Positions 7,871 through 17,319 are shown, counted from the first letter of the stretch. The stretch is 64,000 bases of DNA from Vagococcus carniphilus (GCF_014397115.1 NZ_CP060720.1:1442001-1506000), one strand, 5' to 3'. The notes: a model not told the origin generated them from the letters alone. Translations and numbers: made by a program.

Positions 7871-8804
7871 TGAATTCAGCATCAATGATAGAATTTTCAT
7901 TTGAACTACTTAGTAATTTTTTAACGGCTGTTTTACCAACGGTTTTTAATTGAAAGTCAACAGTATCAATCGATAACATTTGGCTAAATAGTTGATTGTC
8001 TTCACCAATTAAGTAATAATCTTTTCTGTTTTTTAAACCTAATTCAGTAGCAGCTTGATAGAATCCGGCAGCTACTTCATCTCCATTTGAGTAAATGATA
8101 GGTGATTTATTAGATTTAAATAATTGTTTGCCTAATAGATAAGCATCATTGTAAGTTGAAATACCAGAAATAAAACTTTTCTCAACCTTTTTAAAAGGGA
8201 AGTATTCTTGAAAAAGATTCATTTTAATTTCAGTACTGAAACTCTGCTCTTTTGGTCGAGTAACTGTAATAAAAAGTGAGTCAAAAGAGATAAGGGTTGT
8301 GATGTATTTAAAAATAATATGATAAATTTTTACTCTATCTGGATAAACAGAAATAATATCCTCAACTTTTGTTTTTTCGGTTGTGATGATTGAACCAAAT
8401 TGATTTAATTCTTTTAAAAATTGGTCATCATGAGTTTTGGAAGAAACAATTATACCGTCAACTGTTTTATCTCTTAGTAAGGTATAGTATTCTTTTTCTA
8501 ATTTTTTATCAAAATAAGTTGGAAGCAACATAACTTTCTTATGATTTTTTGTCGCTTCTTCTAAAATACTTTCAATTAATTGGTCGTAACAAGAATTTCT
8601 GGTGTAAGGAACAACAACACCAATCACACCGCTTTGTCCGTTGCTAAGATTGATTGCATTTTTATTAGGTACATAATCAATTTCAGCCATTACAGAAAGA
8701 ACTTTCTCTCTTTTATCGTCTGTAACGTATGGATGATTATTAAGAACTCTTGAAACTGTTGTTGTTGAAACACCGGCTAATTGAGCAATCTTTCTGATAC
8801 TCAT
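7848..8804 (-). CDS. LacI family transcriptional regulator
   Basis: DNA-binding repressor of 318 aa. The N-terminal helix-turn-helix MSIRKIAQLAGVSTTTVSRVLNNH is typical of LacI/GalR proteins, followed by the hinge and a periplasmic-binding-protein-like effector domain with GVIGVVVPY at its start. ATG at base 8804 is preferred over an upstream ATG because AAAGGAG precedes it at proper spacing. Neighbours include no sugar operon, so the target and effector are unknown. It is probably co-transcribed with the 99-aa protein gene immediately upstream (16-base gap). Confidence 0.88.
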   Translation of the reverse strand: MSIRKIAQLAGVSTTTVSRVLNNHPYVTDDKREKVLSVMAEIDYVPNKNAINLSNGQSGVIGVVVPYTRNSCYDQLIESILEEATKNHKKVMLLPTYFDKKLEKEYYTLLRDKTVDGIIVSSKTHDDQFLKELNQFGSIITTEKTKVEDIISVYPDRVKIYHIIFKYITTLISFDSLFITVTRPKEQSFSTEIKMNLFQEYFPFKKVEKSFISGISTYNDAYLLGKQLFKSNKSPIIYSNGDEVAAGFYQAATELGLKNRKDYYLIGEDNQLFSQMLSIDTVDFQLKTVGKTAVKKLLSSSNENSIIDAEFIKRGINY

Positions 8805-8820
8805 CAAAGAATCTCCTTTA

Positions 8821-9120
8821 TTAAGCAAGTACTGCTAAACGATTATCTAAATACTCTCCTAAGAAACTGATAGTTCGATTACCGTACTCCACGAATTTGT
8901 AATTAACATCATTATACCAAAAAGAGATTTGATCAGTACCATAAACAGTTTGAGTATTAAATTCTTTTAAATCTTTTAAAGGAATAGTAATATTCAATGG
9001 CTTTTTACCTTGGCTTCTGTCACTAAGAATAAGATTTGATTCTGTCACATCAATTGTTACAAAATAAAATGTTAAATCAATTCCACTACTTACCTCTACT
9101 AATCCATAAATATCCATCAT
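8821..9120 (-). CDS. Conserved hypothetical protein, 99 aa
   Basis: A soluble, acidic beta-rich protein of 99 residues with no signal peptide, membrane segment or recognised motif. A GGAGA lies upstream of the tandem ATG codons (MMDIYG...). It precedes the LacI-family gene on the same strand with a 16-base gap, so the two probably share a transcript and may be functionally linked. Composition and codon use match the neighbours, so this looks like a genuine gene. I do not recognise a family and assign no function. Confidence 0.65.
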   Translation of the reverse strand: MMDIYGLVEVSSGIDLTFYFVTIDVTESNLILSDRSQGKKPLNITIPLKDLKEFNTQTVYGTDQISFWYNDVNYKFVEYGNRTISFLGEYLDNRLAVLA

Positions 9121-9220
9121 TTTAAACGTCTCCTTGTCTTTTTGTTATTTGGTATCTGAAGAATAAACTATGAAACGCGTACCATAGCAAGCGTTATGTT
9201 CAAATATTTTTTTAAATAAC

Positions 9221-9265
9221 AAAAAAAGTTTTATTTCCTGTTTGAAATAAGGAAATAAAACTTTT
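9221..9265 (-). terminator. Intrinsic terminator of RodA/FtsW gene
   Basis: A perfect 15-bp inverted repeat AAAAGTTTTATTTCC/GGAAATAAAACTTTT lies directly after the minus-strand stop, with the A-run (T-run on the minus strand) on the correct side. Confidence 0.9.
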
Positions 9266-9268
9266 AAC

Positions 9269-10447
9269 TTAAGCAAGTTGAAGAGCTAGAGAATAGAATT
9301 TTCTTCTCTTTTCATCTGCACTAATATTTAAAACAAAACCAATTAAAATGGAAAGAGTTAAAAGATTGGAACCACCATAACTCATAAATGGAAAAGGAAC
9401 ACCAGTCATTGGGATAATACCAAGTATTCCACCTAAGTTTACAAAAACTTGAATAAGAATTGCTGACCCCACACCAATACAAACAAGTGAGTTAAAGGAA
9501 GAGCGAGCTTGAATTCCAATAGCAAATATTCTTAGAATTAAGAATAAAAGCACTGCTAGAATAAGTAAAGAGCGAAGTAATCCTAATTCTTCCATCGTAA
9601 TAGAGAAAATAAAGTCAGTTTCAGCTACAGGTAAGAAGCCCTTTTTCTGAATACTTTGGCCAAGACCTAGTCCCAACCAACCGCCATTATAAATAGCATA
9701 ATAAGAATTAACTAACTGAAAGCCATTATTTAATTGGTCTTCAAAAGGATTTTTAACGACAGAGAAACGTTCGTAAACATGATGGTAACGATTGGGAATC
9801 AACCAGCCATCTTTAAAAAGAACTAAACGAGACATAATAAAGCTAAAAACTAAAGTAATACTGAATCCCCCAACCATATATAGATAAGGAATTCCACTTG
9901 CTAGTAGGAGTATTAAATAAATTAAGGTTAAGATAGCTGCTCCACCAACGTTTGGTTGTGTAAAGACGAGTAAGATTAAAATACCAATAATAATAGAAGG
10001 AGCCAATACAGTTTCTTTAAAATGAGAATTAATCCTATTTTGCCGCCTAGAAAAAATAAATGAAGCATATAGAATAATTGTTATCATAATAAATTCTGAT
10101 GGTTGAATACTGATAGGGCCAATGTTAATCCATCTCTGAGCTCCACCAATGGTATTTCCTAAGCCTAAAACAGATGTGGAAATAAGTAAAAGAGCTGAGC
10201 CTACAATAGTAAATTTATGAAAAGTTGCTTTTTGATAGATACCGATTTTGGTTCGATAAATTAGAATAATCATTAGGATAGAGACTACTAAAAATAACAA
10301 TTGTTTTGAGGCAATTGAAATTGAACTTAAACCTTTTTGATCTAAATTATATGAACTGGCACTAAAAATCATAATAATACCAGTAATATTTAAAATGATA
10401 TAGGGAATCAATATTTTAAAATCTAAAAATTTGAATTTACTTAACAT
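9269..10447 (-). CDS. FtsW/RodA/SpoVE family cell-wall polymerase
   Basis: SEDS-family peptidoglycan glycosyltransferase of 392 aa with about ten membrane segments. Family motifs include GGAQRWINIGPISIQPSE, the region around the catalytic Asp-containing loop NRYHHVYERF, a TDFIFS segment, and the C-terminal GVPFPFMSYGGSN. The length and C-terminus suit RodA (elongation) as well as FtsW (division), and I cannot decide between them without comparison. It normally acts with a class B penicillin-binding protein, which is not nearby. The gene is monocistronic with a strong terminator. Confidence 0.88.
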   Translation of the reverse strand: MLSKFKFLDFKILIPYIILNITGIIMIFSASSYNLDQKGLSSISIASKQLLFLVVSILMIILIYRTKIGIYQKATFHKFTIVGSALLLISTSVLGLGNTIGGAQRWINIGPISIQPSEFIMITIILYASFIFSRRQNRINSHFKETVLAPSIIIGILILLVFTQPNVGGAAILTLIYLILLLASGIPYLYMVGGFSITLVFSFIMSRLVLFKDGWLIPNRYHHVYERFSVVKNPFEDQLNNGFQLVNSYYAIYNGGWLGLGLGQSIQKKGFLPVAETDFIFSITMEELGLLRSLLILAVLLFLILRIFAIGIQARSSFNSLVCIGVGSAILIQVFVNLGGILGIIPMTGVPFPFMSYGGSNLLTLSILIGFVLNISADEKRRKFYSLALQLA

Positions 10448-10606
10448 GTATTAAGAAACACTCCTCTCGGTCAAAATTTAGTGTAACATATTCCCTTATT
10501 TGAGTGTAGGTATACTAAGAAAGTTTCTTTCAAAAAAAGGATATTTTAAAAAAAATTAAGAAATGAGGCTCTTTTTTTAAATCCTCATCAAAACTTAATT
10601 GAAAAG

Positions 10607-10620
10607 AGAAGGCGTTTTCT
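10607..10620 (+). promoter_or_regulatory. Weak cre-like site upstream of FolD-like gene
   Basis: AGAAGGCGTTTTCT is a near-palindrome around a central CG, resembling CcpA operators but with about three departures from the usual consensus. Position just upstream of the gene supports a regulatory role; CcpA binding is inference. Confidence 0.3.
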
Positions 10621-10656
10621 CTATGATTAAGTTATCAATCATAAGGATGTGAAAAA

Positions 10657-11505
10657 ATGGGACATGTTATTAAAGGAAAAGATGTAGCTGAATTCTTTTT
10701 AATTGATGCAACATCAAAACTTCCAAAAGAAAATGAAGTAAAACCGACTTTAGCAATTGTTCGTATTGGTAACCACCCGAGTGAGATCGCCTATGAGAAA
10801 TCTGTTATAAAAAGGCTGAATCCTCTTGGCATTGAATGTGTTTCTTATGTATTTGAGAAAGAAATTGAGGAAGCAGAATTTAATCGTTCTTTTGATGAAA
10901 TTAATCAAAATCCTCAAATTCACAGTATTTTGTTATTAAAACCTGTACCAAAGCATATTTCTTTAGATCATGTAATTCAAACAATCGATCCATTGAAAGA
11001 TGTTGATGCCATAGGGTTAGTTAATATGGCAAAAATTTATCAAGAAGGACAAAAAGGGTTTATTCCTTGTACAGCAGAAGCTGTGACCAAAATTCTTGAG
11101 TATCAAAAAATTGAATTAAAAGGAACGGCTGTAACGATGGTTGGATTTGGAATGGTTATCGGTCGACCTTTGACATTATTATTGTTAGAATCAGGAAGTA
11201 CTGTAACAGTTTGTAATGAGTTTACTAAGGATTTAAAAACAGAAACATCTCGAGCGGACGTTTTAATTGTTGCGACTGGTGTTATTCATTTAATTGAAGA
11301 AGATTTTGTTAAAGAAGGCGCAACCGTGATAGACGTTGGTATTAATGTTGATAAAAAAGGTCGTCTTGTTGGCGATGTTAATTTTGAAGATGTTAAGGAT
11401 AAAGCCAGTAGTATTACACCTGTTCCAGGAGGTGTTGGTACAGTGACGACCTATGTATTGGCTAGTCACGTGTTAGAATCATTTAGATTACAAATGAAAA
11501 ATTAG
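10657..11505 (+). CDS. FolD-like protein with altered active site
   Basis: A 282-aa member of the methylenetetrahydrofolate dehydrogenase/cyclohydrolase family. The fold is clear from KDVDAIG, GFIPCTAEAV, the nucleotide-binding VGFGMVIGRPLTLLLLE and the C-terminal TPVPGGVGTVTTYVL. Key positions differ from canonical FolD: the YxxxK catalytic Lys aligns with Val (YEKSV), the Gln of QLPLP is Leu (LKPVP), and the SRSxxVG and HSRT cofactor motifs are not conserved. Tyr and Asp of the site remain. It may be a paralogue with reduced or different chemistry. An MFS transporter gene starts 19 bases downstream, suggesting a joint role. Confidence 0.8.
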   Translation: MGHVIKGKDVAEFFLIDATSKLPKENEVKPTLAIVRIGNHPSEIAYEKSVIKRLNPLGIECVSYVFEKEIEEAEFNRSFDEINQNPQIHSILLLKPVPKHISLDHVIQTIDPLKDVDAIGLVNMAKIYQEGQKGFIPCTAEAVTKILEYQKIELKGTAVTMVGFGMVIGRPLTLLLLESGSTVTVCNEFTKDLKTETSRADVLIVATGVIHLIEEDFVKEGATVIDVGINVDKKGRLVGDVNFEDVKDKASSITPVPGGVGTVTTYVLASHVLESFRLQMKN

Positions 11506-11524
11506 ATTTGAAAAGGTTGATGTT

Positions 11525-12688
11525 ATGAATCAGAAGGTTAACAAAGTAACACCCTGGGCAGTTTTATCTGTCTCACTCATTTTGACAAGTGGAATGGCTA
11601 TAAATGGAACTTTGCCGTTAATTAAAGAACAGTTATCTTTAAGTCAAACTCAAAGTGAATTGCTTGGAACAATTCCAAGTTTAACAGTTTTTTTAGTAGT
11701 TTTATTATCTACCCTTATTGTTAAGAAAATTGGAATGAAAAAAACGGTTTTAATAGGATTATTGTTAGTTGCTATTGGTGGAACGTTACCTATTCTTACG
11801 CCAAATAGTTACCCAGCAATTTTATTGTCACGTTTGATATTAGGTGCTGGATTAGGTTGCTATAATTCATCAGCAGTAAATTATATCAATGAATTATTTG
11901 TTGGAAAACAGAGAATGAACTTACTGGGTATGAGAAACTCGATGGAGAGTATTGGTCAAATGTTTTTAACATTTATTGCGGGTCTCTTGATTAGTTTTGG
12001 TTGGCAATATTCCTATTTAATTTATTTAGGGGCTATTCCAATAGCCATTTTATTTTATTTCTTTGTTCCTGATGTCAAAAAAGAAGAATCAACTACTAAA
12101 GAAAAGAAAAGAATTGCTTTATTACCAATTTTATCAGTCATATTTGCTTCAATCATGGTAATGAATAGTATTGCTATTGCAGTCAGATTTCCAGCACTTG
12201 CAGTAGCGTTAAAAGGAGCAACTTACAACACGAGTCTTTATCTAGCTTTGATGCCAGTTTTAGGAATTATTTCAGGCTTTTTATTCCAAAAACTAACTTC
12301 CTTGATTAAGCATCGTATTTTGTATGTGGCAGTTATTGTAAATCTATTAGCAAATCTTTTAATAGCTGTTTCAGCTAATTCTTTTCTCTTACTTGTTTTA
12401 GGACTACTCATATCAAGTATTCCAGTAGCGTGGGTCCTACCTTATCTTTTTAACCATATTGAAAAGATATCGGGTGGAATGAATCCTCGATTCTTAACAT
12501 CATTGATATTTTTAGGATGTAATTTCGGAGTTTTAATCGCTCCTGTTCTGATGAGATTATTTGAAATGATGGGTGGAACTTCTGATTTGTATTTTCCTTT
12601 TTATGTTTTTACGTGTATGTTTTTATTATTACTGATTATTTTAGTTTTTGTGCATAATAAAATAAATAATAAAAATGAGAAAAATTAA
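11525..12688 (+). CDS. MFS transporter (CynX/NimT-like)
   Basis: Major facilitator of 387 aa with about twelve membrane segments and a central cytoplasmic charged loop (around residue 190, KKEESTTKEKKR). The first half shows the MFS A-like motif near KKIGMKKTVLIG. General similarity of the N-terminus and length suits the CynX/cyanate-type or nitroimidazole-like branch, but this is tentative. It lies 19 bases after the FolD-like gene and ends in a strong terminator, so the two form an operon. A folate- or pterin-related substrate would be an inference from context only. Confidence 0.78.
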   Translation: MNQKVNKVTPWAVLSVSLILTSGMAINGTLPLIKEQLSLSQTQSELLGTIPSLTVFLVVLLSTLIVKKIGMKKTVLIGLLLVAIGGTLPILTPNSYPAILLSRLILGAGLGCYNSSAVNYINELFVGKQRMNLLGMRNSMESIGQMFLTFIAGLLISFGWQYSYLIYLGAIPIAILFYFFVPDVKKEESTTKEKKRIALLPILSVIFASIMVMNSIAIAVRFPALAVALKGATYNTSLYLALMPVLGIISGFLFQKLTSLIKHRILYVAVIVNLLANLLIAVSANSFLLLVLGLLISSIPVAWVLPYLFNHIEKISGGMNPRFLTSLIFLGCNFGVLIAPVLMRLFEMMGGTSDLYFPFYVFTCMFLLLLIILVFVHNKINNKNEKN

Positions 12689-12700
12689 ATTTTGTGAATG

Positions 12701-12744
12701 GAGAGAAGTTAAGAGGTGACCCTAGTAACTTCTCTTTTTTTTTT
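12701..12744 (+). terminator. Intrinsic terminator of FolD-like/MFS operon
   Basis: AGAGAAGTT (12702-12710) pairs with AACTTCTCT (12727-12735), followed by ten T. Confidence 0.88.
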
Positions 12745-12887
12745 GACGAAAAAAGACTGTGAAACCCTTAACTTTGTTAGATTTCTTAGTTTTATAATTC
12801 ATTTCTATTAAAGTAAAATGAGAGATTCCTTACTTTCACAAAGATAGATTGAGTCCTTAATTTTTTAATGCTAGAATAAAAATATAA

Positions 12888-12901
12888 AGAAAACGCTTTC
12901 T
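12888..12901 (+). promoter_or_regulatory. cre-like operator upstream of leucine/valine dehydrogenase
   Basis: AGAAAACGCTTTCT is an almost perfect palindrome around a CG core, matching CcpA sites except at the outermost bases. It is 33 bases upstream of the ATG, so it could mediate carbon-source control. Confidence 0.45.
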
Positions 12902-12933
12902 TTTTGTACGAACAAAATTAAGGAGGAATTCCC

Positions 12934-14031
12934 ATGTATTTATTTGAAGAAATGAAGCTCCATGATTATGAACAAGTTGTCTTTTGTCAAGATAAGGCTT
13001 CTGGTCTGAAAGCAATTATTGCTATTCACGACACTACATTAGGACCAGCTTTAGGTGGATGTAGAATGTGGCCTTACGAAACAGAAGAAGAAGCTTTAAG
13101 AGACGTTTTAAGACTTTCAAAAGGAATGACTTATAAAAATGCTGCTGCCGGTTTAAATATTGGTGGTGGTAAATCAGTTATTATTGGAAATCCTAAAACT
13201 GATAAGAGTGAAGCTTTATTTAGAGCGATGGGAAGATATGTTGAAAGCTTAAATGGCCGCTACATTATCGCAGAAGATGTAGGTACAACAGAACAAGACA
13301 TGAATAACATGTATTTAGAAACTGATTTTGTTACAGGAAGTACTGCTAGAGCTGGTTCTTCAGGAAATCCAAGTCCAAAAACAGCATTAGGTGTTTATTA
13401 TTCAATGAAGCGTACAGCTAAAGAAGTTTTTGGTACTGATTCATTAGAAGGAAGAGTTGTTTCGGTTCAAGGTGTAGGAAATGTTGCTTACGAATTATGT
13501 CGCTTAATTAGAGAAGAAGGTGGCGAGCTAATCGTTACTGACATCAATGAAGAGGCAGTTCAACGTGTGGTTGATAATTTAGGTGCAACAAGTGTAGGCA
13601 TCGATGAAATTTACGGTGTAGAAGCTGATATCTTCTCACCATGTGCTTTAGGTGCTATTTTAAATGATGATACAATTCCTCAATTAAAAGTAAAAGCTAT
13701 TTGTGGTTCATCTAATAACCAATTAGCTGAAGGTAAGAAACATGCTAAAATGCTAGAAGAAAAAGGCATTCTTTATGCCCCAGACTTTATCGCTAACAGT
13801 GGTGGTGTTATTGCTGTAGCAGATGAATTAACTGGTTACGATGAAGAAAGAACAATTACGCAAGTGAAAACTGTTTATAATCAAATGGGACAAATTTTTG
13901 CGATTGCGAAAGAACAAAATATTACAACTGTAGAAGCAGCAGATCATTTAGCTGAATCAAGAATTAATCAAATGTTAAATGTTAGACGTACATTTTTACA
14001 AACTGAAAAGTCTTCTATTTGTAAGAGATAA
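12934..14031 (+). CDS. Leucine/valine (Glu/Leu/Phe/Val family) dehydrogenase
   Basis: NAD-dependent amino acid dehydrogenase of 365 aa that interconverts branched-chain amino acids and 2-oxo acids with ammonia. The substrate-binding LGGCRMWPY, the catalytic-lysine region [20 protein letters not shown] and the Rossmann motif [11 protein letters not shown] are intact, and the size fits leucine dehydrogenase rather than glutamate dehydrogenase. AAGGAGG precedes the ATG. No branched-chain oxoacid dehydrogenase genes are adjacent. It is monocistronic with a strong terminator and a cre-like site in front. Confidence 0.9.
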   Translation: MYLFEEMKLHDYEQVVFCQDKASGLKAIIAIHDTTLGPALGGCRMWPYETEEEALRDVLRLSKGMTYKNAAAGLNIGGGKSVIIGNPKTDKSEALFRAMGRYVESLNGRYIIAEDVGTTEQDMNNMYLETDFVTGSTARAGSSGNPSPKTALGVYYSMKRTAKEVFGTDSLEGRVVSVQGVGNVAYELCRLIREEGGELIVTDINEEAVQRVVDNLGATSVGIDEIYGVEADIFSPCALGAILNDDTIPQLKVKAICGSSNNQLAEGKKHAKMLEEKGILYAPDFIANSGGVIAVADELTGYDEERTITQVKTVYNQMGQIFAIAKEQNITTVEAADHLAESRINQMLNVRRTFLQTEKSSICKR

Positions 14032-14039
14032 GTAATGAA

Positions 14040-14074
14040 AAGAGGTTGAGACTTTTAATTTGTCTCAACCTCTT
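14040..14074. terminator. Bidirectional terminator between convergent genes
   Basis: AAGAGGTTGAGAC pairs perfectly with GTCTCAACCTCTT (13 bp). The 3' arm encodes the last residues of the minus-strand HAD protein. Confidence 0.88.
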
Positions 14075-14801
14075 CTTTAATTGGATTAGTTAAAGAAAGG
14101 ATGGTTTCAATCACTTTTTCTTTTGGAATATTAGTTGTATTAGGTATATTTTTTACTAAATTTCCAACAATAAAGCTTTTTGAAGCCTTCTTAAACATTG
14201 GAATGTCGTTGGCATCATTACCAAACATAATAAAATCATTAGCTGTTTCTAATTGCTTAAAGCCTGTCCATTTTGAAATACCATTTGGAGAAATATCAAT
14301 TAATTGTTCATTCCCATGAAAGTGAACATTGATACCAACTTTTTTTAATTCATTAATTATATCCGGATTTGTTGTAAATAAAACAGATTTTACGATTGGA
14401 TTAATGGTTTCAATTGGAATGTTTTTAGCTGTTTTATCAGGATCTAGACCTTGATAAAGTGGATGTTCTTTATCACCATAGAAAGAATAATTCCAACTAC
14501 TATCTACTAAGTAATTTAGTTTATATTTTCTGATTACATTAAAAATAGTTTGACTTTCTTCTTTTGAAAAAGCAGAAGTTGTCAATACGTTATTTTGTTT
14601 GACAAATGCTCCGTTTCCGCCAATCAAGTCATAGTTATGAAAATCAGTTGGTAGAACAGGTAGCATATCTCTGATAGGTCTTGCTGAAGCAAAAACAATT
14701 CTTCTGTGGAAGCTTAATTGTTTGATTGCCTCCTCCATTTCAGATGTCATTTTATTCCCGTTAAAAATAGTTGTTCCATCTAAGTCGAAAACAACAGTCA
14801 T
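14055..14801 (-). CDS. HAD superfamily (Cof-type) phosphatase
   Basis: Cytoplasmic HAD-IIB hydrolase of 248 aa. Motif I is VVFDLDGTT (nucleophile Asp6 and acid/base Asp8), motif II is the SAR of VFASARP, motif III is a Lys in the FKQLETAND region, and motif IV is FGNDANDIPM. These define Cof-like phosphatases that act on sugar phosphates, phosphonucleotides or FMN-type substrates; the substrate here is unknown. AAGGAG precedes the ATG. It is transcribed divergently from the AraC-type gene. Confidence 0.87.
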   Translation of the reverse strand: MTVVFDLDGTTIFNGNKMTSEMEEAIKQLSFHRRIVFASARPIRDMLPVLPTDFHNYDLIGGNGAFVKQNNVLTTSAFSKEESQTIFNVIRKYKLNYLVDSSWNYSFYGDKEHPLYQGLDPDKTAKNIPIETINPIVKSVLFTTNPDIINELKKVGINVHFHGNEQLIDISPNGISKWTGFKQLETANDFIMFGNDANDIPMFKKASKSFIVGNLVKNIPNTTNIPKEKVIETILSLTNPIKEEVETN

Positions 14802-14875
14802 ATATACAACTCCTTAAGTCACTTTATTGTTTGACTATACCTGAAAATATATATATTTTCAAGAAAGTAAGAACC

Positions 14876-14903
14876 TTCAGTAAAGACAAATATTAAGTAT
14901 AAT
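14876..14903 (+). promoter_or_regulatory. Promoter for AraC-type regulator
   Basis: A perfect TATAAT (14898-14903) with a weak TTCAGT 16 bases upstream. The implied start near 14910 leaves no leader for the GTG at 14914, which supports initiation further inside. Confidence 0.5.
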
Positions 14904-15006
14904 TAAGACATTCGTGACTAAGGAATTAGAAACAAAAAATAACAGTGAAGTAATTCTATTAAAGCGTTATACTAAGTTTATTAAAATAAATAAAAGAGGG
15001 ATGCAG

Positions 15007-17319
15007 ATGGGGTCTTTGTCACCATTATCAGTGAAATTGTTAAAAGTGAATTCTTCCTTTACTAAAAGAAATAGTCGGCATTCTTTTAGTATTTTTTATG
15101 TGGTTAAAGGCCAATTTTTATGCCAAAAAAAATCAGAGGCCTTTAGTTTAGCAGAAAGAGAGTTCATCATTAACAATCAAGATGAAACAATTACATTCAA
15201 ACAAAAAAATCAGCAAAATGCGTTATTACATTTAGAATTTTATTTTTCTGAAATTGAAAAAATAATTGGAGAAGATTGGCGTCCGTTTTTCAATGATGAT
15301 CGCTTAATTTATATCAGCGAAGAAGAAAAACAAATTTTAACTGAAAAAATATTTCGTTTAGTTCTTGATACATCTAAGTTTGGTTCTACTGGACAACGTT
15401 TTTCTAGTTTAAATTATTTGTTTTCTTTTTTTGAACAATTAAATAAGCTTGTTTTAATGGAAGAGCAATCAGAAAAAGAAAAGCTCCTTCTAGTTAGTGA
15501 GCATCCAAAAGTTGCTGCAGTTATCGAATATGTGGAGCAATCATATAATAGAAGAATTTCATTAAAAGAAATTGCCAAGAAAGAATATCTGTCAGAAGCG
15601 TATTTATCCCGCTTATTTAAGGAAGAGACAGGTATTAATTTTTCAGATTATGTAGATACTATCCGATTGAAGCATGGGGTTAAGGAATTACGAAGTTCCA
15701 ACTTACCAATTTTGACAATTGCTTTAAATAATGGTTTTTCAACGGGTAAACGTTTTTCTAAACTATTTAAAGAAAAATATCAAATGACCCCAAATGAATA
15801 TCGGAAACAAAATCTATCTATTCAAAAAAATATTAAAAAATTAGATAATTTAAAGGAAGACTATACTATTTTTTCTGAAGATGAAATGATTCAAATTATA
15901 GCTCAATTTATGCTAAATGAAAACATTAAGAAAAAAACGAAGGAGTTACCTACTCACTATAGTTTAAAAATTAATGATAGTCAGACAAAGCTTCTTCAAA
16001 AACCGGATAAAATCATTAATATTGGAAGTGCTGAGAATGGGATCTCAGAAGATGTTAGATATCAAATTAGGTTATTACAAGAAAAAATTTCCTTTGAATA
16101 TATTAGATTTTTTGGATTATGTGAAGAAGTTGATCAGCAACATTATGTGATTACTGATAAACACGTAAATAATCATCGTTTGTTTAGTTTTATCAATGAA
16201 ATGAGATTGAAACCAATCATTGTCCTTGAAATAACCCCTGAAATGACATTTGAGCAGTGGAAAAAAGAATTGAGTTATTTAAAGAAAGTAATTCAAGGAT
16301 ATGTCCATTTTGAAGCTAGTTTTAAATCAGGTTGGTTTTTAGAAATTAAACTTCCGAAACACTATAGTTTGATTTCACATGGCGAGTATTATGAATATGC
16401 GTATCAATTTTTATTTAGTCATTTTACAACCGGCCAAATAGGAATTACCTTATCTTATAAAGAAGAGAGAGCATTTAAAGAATTGTTTTCGACAATGGAG
16501 GAAAAATCATTATTACCTAATTTTATTTCTTATAATCATTATGATCAGGCTTTTCAAAAGAGTCGTCATGAGTCAGAGCATTTTGAATTAATTGAGCAAT
16601 TAGATAGTCTTCTTAATTGGCTCAAGAAAAGAAAAATTGATGATTTGCCTACTTGTTTTGTATCAGAATGGAATGTCGTTGCCACAGATCAGCATATATT
16701 AAGTGGGACTTTTTTTAGGTCAGGAATAGTAATGAAAAGCTTAGTCCAATTATCGTCCCGTGTTGAAGGATTAGGTTTCTGGCTTAACTTAGAAAGTGAA
16801 GGAAATTTAAAAGAAGAAAATCAAGATTCTAGTTTATCAATATTTTTGCACGGGCCATTGAGAAGACCTTTATTTTTTGTGTTGACTCTGTTTGAACGAG
16901 TCGGTGACGAAATTATTGAAGAATCTGATAACTTTATTTTGACTAAACGTTTTAATTCTTATTACCTATTATTTTATAATTATTATTATCTAAATCCAGA
17001 AGACACAGCATATGAGAATCTATGGAAAACATCCAAAAGAGAAGCCGTTTTTAATTTTGATGGACTTAAAAAGGGCACTTATTTGATTAAACGCTTCTTA
17101 TTAGATAGCAATCATGGAGGTATTTATAATCAGTGGTTAAAAGCTGGAGGTACGATTGAAATGGATACTGATATTCAAGAATTTCTGTTGCAATCAGTTG
17201 TTCCAGATTTTCAAATGAAACAATTAGAAATAGTAAATGGCAAATTAGAAGAACGTGCTTTTTTTGAAATAAATGCTTGTTATTTATTAATTTTGAATAG
17301 AATTACGGAAAATGAATAA
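15007..17319 (+). CDS. AraC family regulator with C-terminal glycosidase-like domain
   Basis: A 770-aa transcription factor. An N-terminal cupin-like sensor (about residues 1-150) is followed by a two-HTH AraC domain (about 165-265; SLKEIAKKEYLSEAYLSRLFKEETG and MTPNEYRK) and a C-terminal TIM-barrel-like domain resembling family 39 glycosidases. The probable nucleophile segment SEWN is kept, but the WNE-type acid/base segment appears to read EIKLPKH, so the domain may only sense a sugar. The start at 15007 follows AGAGGG; longer starts at 15001 or GTG 14914 are possible. No glycan-utilisation genes are adjacent, so its targets are unknown. Confidence 0.78.
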   Translation: MGSLSPLSVKLLKVNSSFTKRNSRHSFSIFYVVKGQFLCQKKSEAFSLAEREFIINNQDETITFKQKNQQNALLHLEFYFSEIEKIIGEDWRPFFNDDRLIYISEEEKQILTEKIFRLVLDTSKFGSTGQRFSSLNYLFSFFEQLNKLVLMEEQSEKEKLLLVSEHPKVAAVIEYVEQSYNRRISLKEIAKKEYLSEAYLSRLFKEETGINFSDYVDTIRLKHGVKELRSSNLPILTIALNNGFSTGKRFSKLFKEKYQMTPNEYRKQNLSIQKNIKKLDNLKEDYTIFSEDEMIQIIAQFMLNENIKKKTKELPTHYSLKINDSQTKLLQKPDKIINIGSAENGISEDVRYQIRLLQEKISFEYIRFFGLCEEVDQQHYVITDKHVNNHRLFSFINEMRLKPIIVLEITPEMTFEQWKKELSYLKKVIQGYVHFEASFKSGWFLEIKLPKHYSLISHGEYYEYAYQFLFSHFTTGQIGITLSYKEERAFKELFSTMEEKSLLPNFISYNHYDQAFQKSRHESEHFELIEQLDSLLNWLKKRKIDDLPTCFVSEWNVVATDQHILSGTFFRSGIVMKSLVQLSSRVEGLGFWLNLESEGNLKEENQDSSLSIFLHGPLRRPLFFVLTLFERVGDEIIEESDNFILTKRFNSYYLLFYNYYYLNPEDTAYENLWKTSKREAVFNFDGLKKGTYLIKRFLLDSNHGGIYNQWLKAGGTIEMDTDIQEFLLQSVVPDFQMKQLEIVNGKLEERAFFEINACYLLILNRITENE

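Noticed and set aside
10561-10590. Hairpin TGAGG/CCTCA with internal T-run before the FolD-like gene
   Set aside because: The stem is only six base pairs and the T-run is in the loop, so it is unlikely to terminate transcription.
14101-14319. 72-aa plus-strand ORF inside the HAD phosphatase gene
   Set aside because: Antisense shadow of a well-supported gene, with no ribosome-binding site.
14914-15006. GTG 14914 as start of the AraC-type regulator
   Set aside because: It falls at the predicted transcription start and has no ribosome-binding site; ATG 15007 follows AGAGGG.
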